Origin: Flavobacteriales bacterium
GTDB taxonomy: Bacteria; Bacteroidota; Bacteroidia; Flavobacteriales_F; PHOS-HE28
Length of the DNA stretch: 64,000 nucleotides
NCBI GenBank assembly: GCA_026129465.1
Contig: JAHCIA010000001.1
Location: 2,307,964 to 2,371,963 of the forward strand
Direction: 5' to 3'
The translations under genes were made by a program, and so were the position numbers. Below are positions 11,490-18,579 of the stretch, piece by piece. Positions within the stretch are counted from its first letter, which is position 1; each line of letters begins with the position of its first letter. A model generated the notes under the pieces. That model was not told the origin of the DNA. It saw only the letters and a list, made by a program, of their open reading frames with translations, and searched no databases.

Positions 11490-11565
11490 GCCCAGCGCCC
11501 ACCACCAAGGGCCATGGTGCCAGGCAACTTTCCAACCTCGGATCGCATCATCCACCGGATAGAAG

Positions 11566-12123
11566 ATGACCGACGATGAACTGGTGCAAGGATGCCTGAA
11601 GGCCGACCCAGCCGCCCAGGAGGCCCTGTACCAGCGATATGCCCGCAAGATGATGAGCATCTGCATGCGATACGCCCACAACCGGGACCAGGCCCAGGAC
11701 ATGCTCCAGGACGGCTTCGTGAAGGTGTTCCACAAGATGGCCCACTACCGCGCCGATGGGCCCTTGGGCGGTTGGATCGCACGCACCATGGTGAACACGG
11801 CGTTGGACCACATCCGCCGCAACAAGCCCTACGACCAGAGCCTGGACCTGACGGAAGCCGAGTACCTGCACCAAGAGGACGCCACCGTACTGGGCACCAT
11901 GACCACCGACGAGCTCATGGCGTTGATACAAGCTCTGCCCACAGGGTATCGCACGGTGTTCAACCTGTTCGCCATCGAAGGTTATCCGCACAAGGAGATC
12001 GCCGATATGCTGGGCATCTCGGAGAACACCTCCAAATCGCAATTCATGAAGGCGCGGGCCTACCTGCGCAAGCTGCTGCCCAAGGAGGCGGTGGCCCAAT
12101 ACGGCCACGGACATGAGGACTGA
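11566..12123 (+). CDS. ECF-type RNA polymerase sigma factor (sigma-70 family)
   Basis: A 185-residue protein of normal ECF length. Region 2 is at about 25-95 (DMLQDGFVKVFHKM, then IARTMVNTALDHIRR). Region 4 with its helix-turn-helix is at about 125-175 (LPTGYRTVFNLFAIEGYPHKEIADMLGISENT). It would direct RNA polymerase to a dedicated promoter set. The next gene starts inside its last codons (overlap 12113-12123) and encodes a one-helix membrane protein, the usual arrangement of a sigma factor with its anti-sigma partner. Genes for T9SS type B surface proteins stand on both sides and are the obvious candidate targets, although no shared promoter motif could be proved by eye. Confidence 0.95.
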   Translation: MTDDELVQGCLKADPAAQEALYQRYARKMMSICMRYAHNRDQAQDMLQDGFVKVFHKMAHYRADGPLGGWIARTMVNTALDHIRRNKPYDQSLDLTEAEYLHQEDATVLGTMTTDELMALIQALPTGYRTVFNLFAIEGYPHKEIADMLGISENTSKSQFMKARAYLRKLLPKEAVAQYGHGHED

Positions 12124-13147
12124 CGGCCTGAACGAGCTGATGCGCGCGCGCTTCCATGGGCATGAGTCGCCCGTGGACCCCGGCGTTTGGCAGGCCATCC
12201 GATCCAACCTGGCGCCCCAGGGCGTGCCTTTGGAGGATCTGATGCGCGAGCGCTTCGATGGCCACGAGATGGAGGCGCCGCCGAACGCCTGGCAGAATAT
12301 CCAAGGACAGTTGGGGCAGGGCGCGCCAGCGCCTCCTGCGGCGGGCACCGGCACCTGGGGCGCATGGGGCTGGGCCGCATCCGGTTTGGCCTTGGTGGCC
12401 GTGGCCGTGGGCGTATACCTGGCCGTTGACCAGAATGACGCACCACCCGCTGTCGCTGAATTGGTGCAGGAAGGTGGTCAGGGCATCCCCGGGGTGAGTT
12501 CGGAAGCGCCGACGGGGGAAGTGCTGGACATGGCCGATCCGGAGCATGAAGTGACCACAGCAGGCGCGGGATCCGAGGCGCGAACAAGGCCTCAGGGAAC
12601 CGCTCCCACGAACGCGCCCGTTGAGCGTGGCGATGCCGGTGAAGCACTTGGAACACACGCGGAGCCAGCCGCTCCCCGCGATCCAACGATCCAGGCCGGA
12701 ACCTCCCAAGTGCCTGAAGGCAAGCGCTTGGTGGAGGAAGTGCTGAGCGAAATGACGCGGTCAGCCGAACCGGAAAGTACCGAACGTGCAGAACCGGCCA
12801 AAGCCGACAAGATCCCCTCGACCACGCCGCAGGAGCAGACCGCTCAACCGGAGTTGGAGCTCATCGCACCTGCACCCCCGCCGCCCCTGTTCATGCCCAA
12901 CACCTTCACCCCCAATGGCGACGGCGTGAACGACACCTATGAAGTGGTGGCCGACGGTTTCGCCCAGGTGCGCATCCGGGTGTTCTCCGTGCACAACAAC
13001 CAGTTGGTCTTCAGCAGTGACCACGGTGCGCCTTGGGATGGCGCGAATTGTTCCACCGGCCATTACGTGGTGGCCGTGGAGGCCATTACCGAGGATGGCC
13101 GCTTGGTGACCCAAGGGAAGGTGGTGTATTTGAACGCCGACCCTTGA
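12113..13147 (+). CDS. Putative anti-sigma membrane protein ending in a T9SS type B (CHU_C) domain
   Basis: A 344-residue protein without a signal peptide. Residues 6-39 and 40-72 are two copies of one motif (LMRARFHGHE... / LMRERFDGHE..., each with a conserved Trp: GVWQAI / NAWQNI). One membrane helix spans about 83-105, so the N-terminus is cytoplasmic and the rest periplasmic. A long Pro/Thr/Glu-rich linker (106-255) leads to a domain at about 258-344 opening FMPNTFTPNGDGVNDTY, the gliding-motility-associated type B domain seen in the two flanking secreted proteins. It overlaps the ECF sigma gene by 11 bases, so translation is coupled. I infer an anti-sigma role from position and topology; no known anti-sigma zinc motif is present. 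Confidence 0.75.
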   Translation: MRTDGLNELMRARFHGHESPVDPGVWQAIRSNLAPQGVPLEDLMRERFDGHEMEAPPNAWQNIQGQLGQGAPAPPAAGTGTWGAWGWAASGLALVAVAVGVYLAVDQNDAPPAVAELVQEGGQGIPGVSSEAPTGEVLDMADPEHEVTTAGAGSEARTRPQGTAPTNAPVERGDAGEALGTHAEPAAPRDPTIQAGTSQVPEGKRLVEEVLSEMTRSAEPESTERAEPAKADKIPSTTPQEQTAQPELELIAPAPPPPLFMPNTFTPNGDGVNDTYEVVADGFAQVRIRVFSVHNNQLVFSSDHGAPWDGANCSTGHYVVAVEAITEDGRLVTQGKVVYLNADP

Positions 13148-13178
13148 TCCAGGCTGCCGAAGCGATCGATCCGGTCGC

Positions 13179-13186
13179 TATTTTTC
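13179..13186 (+). promoter_or_regulatory. Possible -7 box upstream of the 13251 gene
   Basis: TATTTTTC, one mismatch from TAnnTTTG, about 65 bases before the start of the second nidogen-like gene, in the gap following the putative anti-sigma gene. Confidence 0.35.
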
Positions 13187-13250
13187 GGGGCTCCGGCGAG
13201 GCCACCATCCGATTTACCCAGACCCCACCCCATTCCCCCTCCCTTTACCG

Positions 13251-16046
13251 ATGTTCCGCACCCTCCTGCCTGCCCTGTTCTGCATCGCCTTCATCGGCCT
13301 GAACGACACGCTCCACGCCCAGACCATAGCGCTGCCCGAAGCCGAATATGACCGCTTGAAGCTGGCGGGCATGCTCCCCGAGGGCGCCTTCCCCCTGCTG
13401 ACGACCCCCACACCTGATCAGGTGAAGGGCATGCCCATGGGTGGTGGATCGCCCAAAGGCGGTGGTGGCAGCAACTGCGATTGCTGGATCCCGCCGGACG
13501 GGACCTATACGCTGGCCATGGCCCCGAACGACGATGGCTCCTCGGCGCCCATCTTCCTGCCATTCCAGTTCAACCTCTATGGTGATCTGTTCAACTTGGT
13601 CTACATCAACAACAACGGCAACCTCTCCTTCAACACCCCCTGGGCCACCTTCACCGCCTCGGGCTTCCCCAGCGCGAACTTCCGCATGGTGGCGCCATTC
13701 TGGGGTGATGTGGATACCCGCGGCAATGCCGGCGCCGGCAACAACCAGGTGCGCTACAAGCTGACACCCACCGCGCTGTACGTGAACTGGATCAATGTGG
13801 GGTACTACAACTCCAAGGTGGACAAGCTCAACTCCTTCCAGGTGATCATCACCAACGGCCAGGATCCGGTGATCGGCATCGGCAACAACGTGTCGTTCTG
13901 CTACAAGGACATGCAGTGGACCACCGGGGAAGCCAGCTGCACAACCAATACGCTCTGCAACTACCAAGGACAGAATTACTCCTGCAACAACACCGGTGGC
14001 AATGGCTTTGGTTTCTGCGGATCGCCCGCCACGGTGGGCGCCAACCGCGGCAACGGTGTGGACTACATCCAGTTCGGCCGCTTCAACCTGCCGGGTACCG
14101 CCTACGATGGCCCCTTCGGTGCCAACGACGGTGTGGACTGGCTGGACGACAAGAACTTCGTCTTCACCACGGCGGTGAGCACGCAGAACATCCCGCCGAT
14201 CGCCAGCAGCGCCTTCCTGTGCGACACCATTGAAGTGTGCGTGGGCGAGGTGGTGACGATCCAGATGGACTTCCTGAGTCCGGAGAACAACCAGGTGACC
14301 GTGGCCACTTCGTCGGCTCCGGGTCTCGCCAACTACACCGAGACCAGCAACACCTCCGGCATCACGGCCACCATCGTGGCGCAGTTCTCTCCACAACCCG
14401 GAGAAGAGGGCTACCAGACGATCACCTTCTCCGGAACGGACAATGGCGTTCCACCGCTGACCAGCACCGTGGAGATCGTTGTTTACGTGATACCGGGCCC
14501 ACCGCCGCCCACCATCACCGGTCCCACTTTCGTGTGCCAGGGGCAGACGGTGCAACTCACCGCATCGCCGGCCGGGTCGAATTACACCTGGAGCAATGGT
14601 GCCAGCGGCCAGACCGTGAACGTGGGCGCCGGCACCTATACCGTGACGGCCACCGACGGCAGTTGCCCGGTCACCTCGGCGCCCTTCATGGTGCAGACCG
14701 TGGACTTCCCACCGCTGGAGATCACCGGGCCGGCCATCTATTGCGGCGAGCCGCTGCCCACGCTTGTGGCATCCGCCGGATATGACGGCTACACATGGAG
14801 CACCGGAGCCTCGGGTTCTTCGCTGCAGACCGGCGCAGGCACCTACACGGTGACCGGCACGATCCAAGGCTGCACCAACACTTCAGCGCCCTTCACGCTC
14901 ACCTTGGTGGATCCCGGACCGCCGACGATCACCGGTCCTGCGGAGTACTGCGCAGGCAGCAGCGTGACCCTGAACGTGAACGCCACGCCCTACGATGGCA
15001 TCCTGTGGAGCACCGGCGAGAGTACTGCCAGCATCTCCGCTACGGCAGGCACCTACACCGTTACGGCCACCTTCCTGAATTGCACCTACCAGTCGGCGCC
15101 CTTCACCGTCACGGAGATCGTACTGCCCACGGTGACGATCACCGGTGATGCGCAATACTGCGCGGGGTCGGCCTCCACCCTTACGGCCAGCGGCGGCTTC
15201 GACAGCTGGAGCTGGAGCAACGGCGCCAGCGGCCCCAGCACCAGCGTGCAGGCGGGCACCTACACCGTTACGGTGAGCATCGGTGATTGCAGCGCCACCT
15301 CGGCGCCCTTCACCGTGACCGAGGCGCCCACGCCGGTGCCGGTGATCACCGGACCGAACTTCACGTGCGGTGGCGGCACGGTTTCGCTCTCCACTACGCA
15401 GCCCTTCGACTCCTACCTGTGGAGCACGGGCGCCTCCTCTTCGTCCGTGAATGTGGGCACCGGCAGCTACACGGTGACGGTGACCAACCAGTTCGGTTGC
15501 AGCGGCACCTCTGCGGCATTCGGGGTCACCGTGGCCAACGACCCCACGGCTTTCTTCACGCCCGACCCCCTGTCGCCCCAGTTGCCCGGTACCACGGTCT
15601 TCTTCCAGGATGGCTCCCAAGGCAACGGTGGCACCATCAACAACTGGTGGTGGGAGTTCGGTACCGGAGGTTCCACCAGCACCATCCCCTCCCCCACGGT
15701 GACCTTCGATGAGCCCGGCGCCTACACCATCACCCTGGTGGTGACCACCACGCAGGGATGCACCGATACCATCACCTACGTGTATGTGATCCGGCCGGAG
15801 GAGATCTTCATCCCCAACGTGTTCAGCCCGAACAACGACGGCATGAACGATGCCTTCAACATCACCAACATCCAGTACTACCCCAACAACCTCACGATCT
15901 TCAACCGATGGGGCAGCGTGGTGTACGAAGCGCGCAACTACACCAACCAGTGGCGTGGCACCGACCTGGCTGATGGCACCTACTTCTACATCCTCAAACT
16001 GGATGAAGGCCGGGAGTTCACCGGGCATGTGACCCTGCTGCGGTAG
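13251..16046 (+). CDS. Large secreted protein: nidogen-like domain, five Ig-like repeats, PKD domain, T9SS type B sorting domain
   Basis: A 931-residue paralogue of the 8592 protein. A signal peptide (1-24, ending LHAQ) is followed by a nidogen-like domain at about 75-313. It shares [30 protein letters not shown] and MVAPFWGDVDTR with the first protein but carries an extra Cys-rich loop near 225-250. Five tandem repeats of 69-70 residues (about 421-765) each run ITGP...C...G.YTVT...C..TSAPF. A PKD-like domain with GCTDTITY follows, and a C-terminal type B sorting domain (about 850-931, IPNVFSPNNDGMNDAF) ends the protein. It should be exported by the T9SS and displayed or released. It lies 103 bases after the putative anti-sigma gene. 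Confidence 0.9.
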   Translation: MFRTLLPALFCIAFIGLNDTLHAQTIALPEAEYDRLKLAGMLPEGAFPLLTTPTPDQVKGMPMGGGSPKGGGGSNCDCWIPPDGTYTLAMAPNDDGSSAPIFLPFQFNLYGDLFNLVYINNNGNLSFNTPWATFTASGFPSANFRMVAPFWGDVDTRGNAGAGNNQVRYKLTPTALYVNWINVGYYNSKVDKLNSFQVIITNGQDPVIGIGNNVSFCYKDMQWTTGEASCTTNTLCNYQGQNYSCNNTGGNGFGFCGSPATVGANRGNGVDYIQFGRFNLPGTAYDGPFGANDGVDWLDDKNFVFTTAVSTQNIPPIASSAFLCDTIEVCVGEVVTIQMDFLSPENNQVTVATSSAPGLANYTETSNTSGITATIVAQFSPQPGEEGYQTITFSGTDNGVPPLTSTVEIVVYVIPGPPPPTITGPTFVCQGQTVQLTASPAGSNYTWSNGASGQTVNVGAGTYTVTATDGSCPVTSAPFMVQTVDFPPLEITGPAIYCGEPLPTLVASAGYDGYTWSTGASGSSLQTGAGTYTVTGTIQGCTNTSAPFTLTLVDPGPPTITGPAEYCAGSSVTLNVNATPYDGILWSTGESTASISATAGTYTVTATFLNCTYQSAPFTVTEIVLPTVTITGDAQYCAGSASTLTASGGFDSWSWSNGASGPSTSVQAGTYTVTVSIGDCSATSAPFTVTEAPTPVPVITGPNFTCGGGTVSLSTTQPFDSYLWSTGASSSSVNVGTGSYTVTVTNQFGCSGTSAAFGVTVANDPTAFFTPDPLSPQLPGTTVFFQDGSQGNGGTINNWWWEFGTGGSTSTIPSPTVTFDEPGAYTITLVVTTTQGCTDTITYVYVIRPEEIFIPNVFSPNNDGMNDAFNITNIQYYPNNLTIFNRWGSVVYEARNYTNQWRGTDLADGTYFYILKLDEGREFTGHVTLLR
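14511..15540 (+). repeat. Five tandem repeats (207, 207, 210, 207 bp period) in the 13251 gene
   Basis: Units beginning at the ATCACCGG of 14514, 14721, 14928, 15138 and 15345 encode Ig-like modules, each with a GTYTVT-type strand and two cysteines. The period is a whole number of codons throughout. Confidence 0.85.
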
Positions 16047-16064
16047 GTACCCGGCGGTGCACCC

Positions 16065-16072
16065 TACTTTTG
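16065..16072 (+). promoter_or_regulatory. -7 promoter box of metF
   Basis: TACTTTTG matches TAnnTTTG exactly and lies 22 bases before the metF ATG, just after the stop of the preceding gene, so metF can be transcribed on its own with a short leader. Confidence 0.55.
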
Positions 16073-16094
16073 GCCGCCCCGTCGCGGGCATCCC

Positions 16095-17048
16095 ATGAAG
16101 GTCATCGATCACCTGCGTGCGGCCCAGGGCACGCTGCTTTCTTTCGAGATCCTGCCCCCGCTCAAGGGCAAGGACATACGCTCGATCTACGCGGGCATCG
16201 ACCCGTTGCTGGAGTTCAAACCCAGCTTCATCAACGTCACCTACCACCGCGAGGAGGTGATCTACAAGGAGCGCGGCCACGGCCTGCTGCAGAAGGTGCG
16301 TTTGCGCAAGCGGCCCGGCACCATCGGCATCTGCGCCACCATCAAGACCAAGTACGACATCGACACGGTGCCGCACCTGATCTGCGGGGGCTTCAGCCGG
16401 GAGGAGACCGAGGACGCGCTGATCGAGCTGAACTTCCTGGGCATCGACAATGTGCTGGCGCTGCGTGGCGACGCGGTGAAGAACGAGCCGCACTTCATCC
16501 CCGAGCGCGACGGCCATGCCCATGCCGTGGAACTCATCCGCCAGATCGCCGGGCTGAACAAGGGGAAGTACCTGCATGATGAGGAACAGGATGCCGCTCC
16601 CACCGACCTGTGCATCGGCGCGGCCTGCTACCCGGAGAAGCACCCCGAGGCGTTGAACCTCAACGTGGACATCGCCTACCTGAAGGAGAAGGTGGAGGCC
16701 GGCGCGGAATACCTGGTGACCCAGATGTTCTTCGACAACGCCGCCTTCTTCCGCTTCGTGGACCAATGCCGGGCGCAAGGCATCGGCGTGCCGATCATCC
16801 CCGGCATCAAGCCCATCACCACACTGCGGCACATCGCCTTCCTGCCCAAGACCTTCCGGGTGGACCTGCCCGACGAGCTGGCGCGCGAGCTGGTGCGCTG
16901 CCGAGCGGACGCCGATGTGAAGCAGGTGGGCATCGCATGGACCACCGCCCAATGCCGGGAGTTGATGGCCCGGGGAGCGCCCTGCCTGCACTTTTACACC
17001 ATGGGGCGCAGCGAGGCCGTGCGCACCGTGGCGGCGGCACTGTTCTGA
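16095..17048 (+). CDS. metF: Methylenetetrahydrofolate reductase [NAD(P)H]
   Basis: A 317-residue single-domain TIM barrel of the MetF family, using FAD and NAD(P)H to reduce 5,10-methylene-THF to 5-methyl-THF for methionine synthesis in the cytoplasm. Conserved stretches include the start LLSFEILPPLKGKD, FINVTYHR with TIGICATIKTKYDID, VLALRGD, IGAACYPEKHPEA and LVTQMFFDN. Length and motif order are normal for the bacterial enzyme. It starts 48 bases after the T9SS gene but has its own promoter box, and no other methionine gene is adjacent. Confidence 0.95.
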   Translation: MKVIDHLRAAQGTLLSFEILPPLKGKDIRSIYAGIDPLLEFKPSFINVTYHREEVIYKERGHGLLQKVRLRKRPGTIGICATIKTKYDIDTVPHLICGGFSREETEDALIELNFLGIDNVLALRGDAVKNEPHFIPERDGHAHAVELIRQIAGLNKGKYLHDEEQDAAPTDLCIGAACYPEKHPEALNLNVDIAYLKEKVEAGAEYLVTQMFFDNAAFFRFVDQCRAQGIGVPIIPGIKPITTLRHIAFLPKTFRVDLPDELARELVRCRADADVKQVGIAWTTAQCRELMARGAPCLHFYTMGRSEAVRTVAAALF

Positions 17049-17229
17049 GCCGGAGGGTGGTCACTTCCCATCACCTCCCCATACCGATCCGCCTCCGGGG
17101 CCGTTCTCACCGATCGGAGGCCGCCCGATCGTGGAAAAACCGACCACCCCGGAACGGCACCACCGCCACCGGATCTGTTAACTTCAACCCTGCCTGTGCC
17201 GCTCCACAGGCCGTGCAAACCCGGATGTG

Positions 17230-17445
17230 ATGATGGACCAGCGCAGAAAGATGATCGAGTTCAGCAAGGAGGTGCTCCAAAAGGTCAGCTTCGACCGCCT
17301 CCTCTTCAAGAAGGAATTGATCAAGGCCCGCAAGTGGGTAGGCCAACAGGACCAGCTCATGCTCAAGGCTTGGGCACTGGCCACCTTCGGACACATGTAC
17401 AAGGATGTGATCCTGGAGGTGTTCCAGACGACGGTGCGGGCCTGA
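17230..17445 (+). CDS. Small conserved hypothetical protein
   Basis: A 71-residue, mostly helical basic protein (MMDQRRKMIEFSKEVLQKVS at the start, ending VFQTTVRA). There is no signal peptide or membrane helix, so it should be cytoplasmic. Codon use is like the neighbours and the frame is free of rare codons, which supports a real gene. Short proteins with the pattern KEVLxKVSFDxxLFxKEL are familiar to me next to unrelated genes in Bacteroidota, but I know no function. A GTG at 17227 and an ATG at 17233 are alternative starts. Confidence 0.65.
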   Translation: MMDQRRKMIEFSKEVLQKVSFDRLLFKKELIKARKWVGQQDQLMLKAWALATFGHMYKDVILEVFQTTVRA

Positions 17446-17447
17446 GG

Positions 17448-17518
17448 TTGAAGATCTCCGAGTTGAGCGATCGGAAGTTGATGGCGTGGTCAATGGGCCA
17501 GCCAACCTCCAACGATCA
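17448..17518 (-). repeat. Pyrimidine-rich dispersed repeat between the small gene and queG
   Basis: Read on the minus strand the spacer is built from short blocks such as CAACTT, CTCAACT and TTCAACCTCA, with AACCTCCAAC on the other strand. The same kind of block occurs inside queG and on both sides of sucA. Confidence 0.4.
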
Positions 17519-18514
17519 TCAACCTTCCCGCAGGAACTTCAGGTTCCTCATCAGCCCGCCGTACTTGGTGCGTTTCACCGCACTGCCTTCGAACAGCCGA
17601 TCGAAGACCACTTCGGTCATGCCGTGCCATTCATCGGCCGCCAGGGACATGAGTTCGGGCTTCGGGTCGAACGCCGGCTCTTGATGTGGCGTGGCGAAGC
17701 GGTTCCACGGACACACCTGCTGGCAGATGTCGCAGCCGAAGGCCCAGCCCTCCATCCTGCCGGCGAATTCCTGGGGAATGGCCTCCTTCAGCTCGATGGT
17801 GAGGTAGCTGATGCACCGGCTGCCGTCCACGCTGTACGGCGTGATGGCCTCCGTGGGGCAGGCATCGATGCAGCGGCGGCACGTGCCGCAATGGTCGGTG
17901 GCGGGCGGATCGGGTTCCAACTCGAGGTCGGTGATGAGCTCGCAGAGGAAGAACCAGGAGCCGCCTGTTGAGAGGTTGGAAGTTGAGGGGTTGAGCGCTT
18001 GGGGGGCCTGCCTGCCGACAGGCAGGTTGGAGGTCGGCTTGAGGATGACGTTGGTGTGCTTGCCGATCCAGCCCACACCCGCGCGCTGCGCCCAAGCCTT
18101 CTCCATCACCGGCGCACTGTCCACGAAAGCACGCAGGGCCACGTCGCCGAATTGCGCCGCGATGAACTCCATCAATGGCTTCAGGCGCTTCTTCAACACC
18201 TTGTGGTAGTCGCGCCCATAGGCGTAGGTGCTGAGCTTGGGCGCATCCGGATCATGCTGCCGGGGTGGCGTGTGGTAGTTGTAGGCCAGGCTGATCACGC
18301 TCTTCGCGCCGGGCACCAGCTTGGTGGGATCGAGCCGCAGATCGAAGTGGCGCTCCATGTAGCCCATGCCGCCATGCTTCCCTTGCCGCAGCCACTGTTC
18401 CAGCCGTGGCGCTTCTTCTTCCAGAAAGCCCGCCCGCGCCACACCACAGGCCAGGAAGCCCAGTTCATGGGCCATCGCTTTGATGCGTTCCGCGGATCCC
18501 CGCACACCGGGCAT
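17519..18514 (-). CDS. queG: Epoxyqueuosine reductase
   Basis: A 331-residue cobalamin and iron-sulfur enzyme that reduces epoxyqueuosine to queuosine in tRNA. The catalytic-region motif DSAPVMEKAWAQRAGVGWIGKH and two ferredoxin-type clusters (CGTCRRCIDACP and CDICQQVCP) are intact. Usual length is 310-320. Here about 25 extra residues sit between KHTNVIL and GSWFFL, encoded by a dispersed repeat and a small palindrome (17964-18040), low in complexity and inserted in frame. The start at 18514 (MPGVRGSAERIK) is chosen because homology begins there; the frame open to 18667 overlaps the neighbouring gene. It is divergent from the RNA methyltransferase with only 65 bases between the starts. Confidence 0.93.
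   Translation of the reverse strand: MPGVRGSAERIKAMAHELGFLACGVARAGFLEEEAPRLEQWLRQGKHGGMGYMERHFDLRLDPTKLVPGAKSVISLAYNYHTPPRQHDPDAPKLSTYAYGRDYHKVLKKRLKPLMEFIAAQFGDVALRAFVDSAPVMEKAWAQRAGVGWIGKHTNVILKPTSNLPVGRQAPQALNPSTSNLSTGGSWFFLCELITDLELEPDPPATDHCGTCRRCIDACPTEAITPYSVDGSRCISYLTIELKEAIPQEFAGRMEGWAFGCDICQQVCPWNRFATPHQEPAFDPKPELMSLAADEWHGMTEVVFDRLFEGSAVKRTKYGGLMRNLKFLREG
17966..18040 (-). repeat. Repeat insertion inside queG
   Basis: On the coding strand the insertion holds an 8-bp palindrome arm pair (18007-18014 with 18019-18026, CCTGCCTG/CAGGCAGG on the plus strand). It is followed by a run of CTCAACC, CTCAACTTCC and AACCTCTCAAC blocks. The composition resembles the spacers at 17448, 40149 and 43025 rather than a coding region. 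Confidence 0.7.
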
Positions 18515-18565
18515 GGCGGCAAGGTAGCTGCGCCGCGCCGGTACCGTCGCCCGCCGCATCCCGCC

Positions 18566-18573
18566 TACTTTCG
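18566..18573 (+). promoter_or_regulatory. Possible -7 box of the RNA methyltransferase gene
   Basis: TACTTTCG, one mismatch from TAnnTTTG, ends six bases before the ATG at 18580. If used, the transcript would be almost leaderless. Confidence 0.4.
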
Positions 18574-18579
18574 GCGTCC

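Noticed and set aside
9606-11735. Minus-strand frame of 709 codons opposite the first nidogen-like gene
   Set aside because: The plus strand has a signal peptide, NIDO and type B domains in order; the minus frame has none.
14883-16991. Minus-strand frame of 702 codons spanning the second cargo gene and metF
   Set aside because: It crosses two clear plus-strand genes and lacks any domain.
17085-17130. Inverted repeat CCTCCG/CGGAGG after metF
   Set aside because: The arms are short and separated by a long loop, and no T-run follows; too weak to call a terminator.
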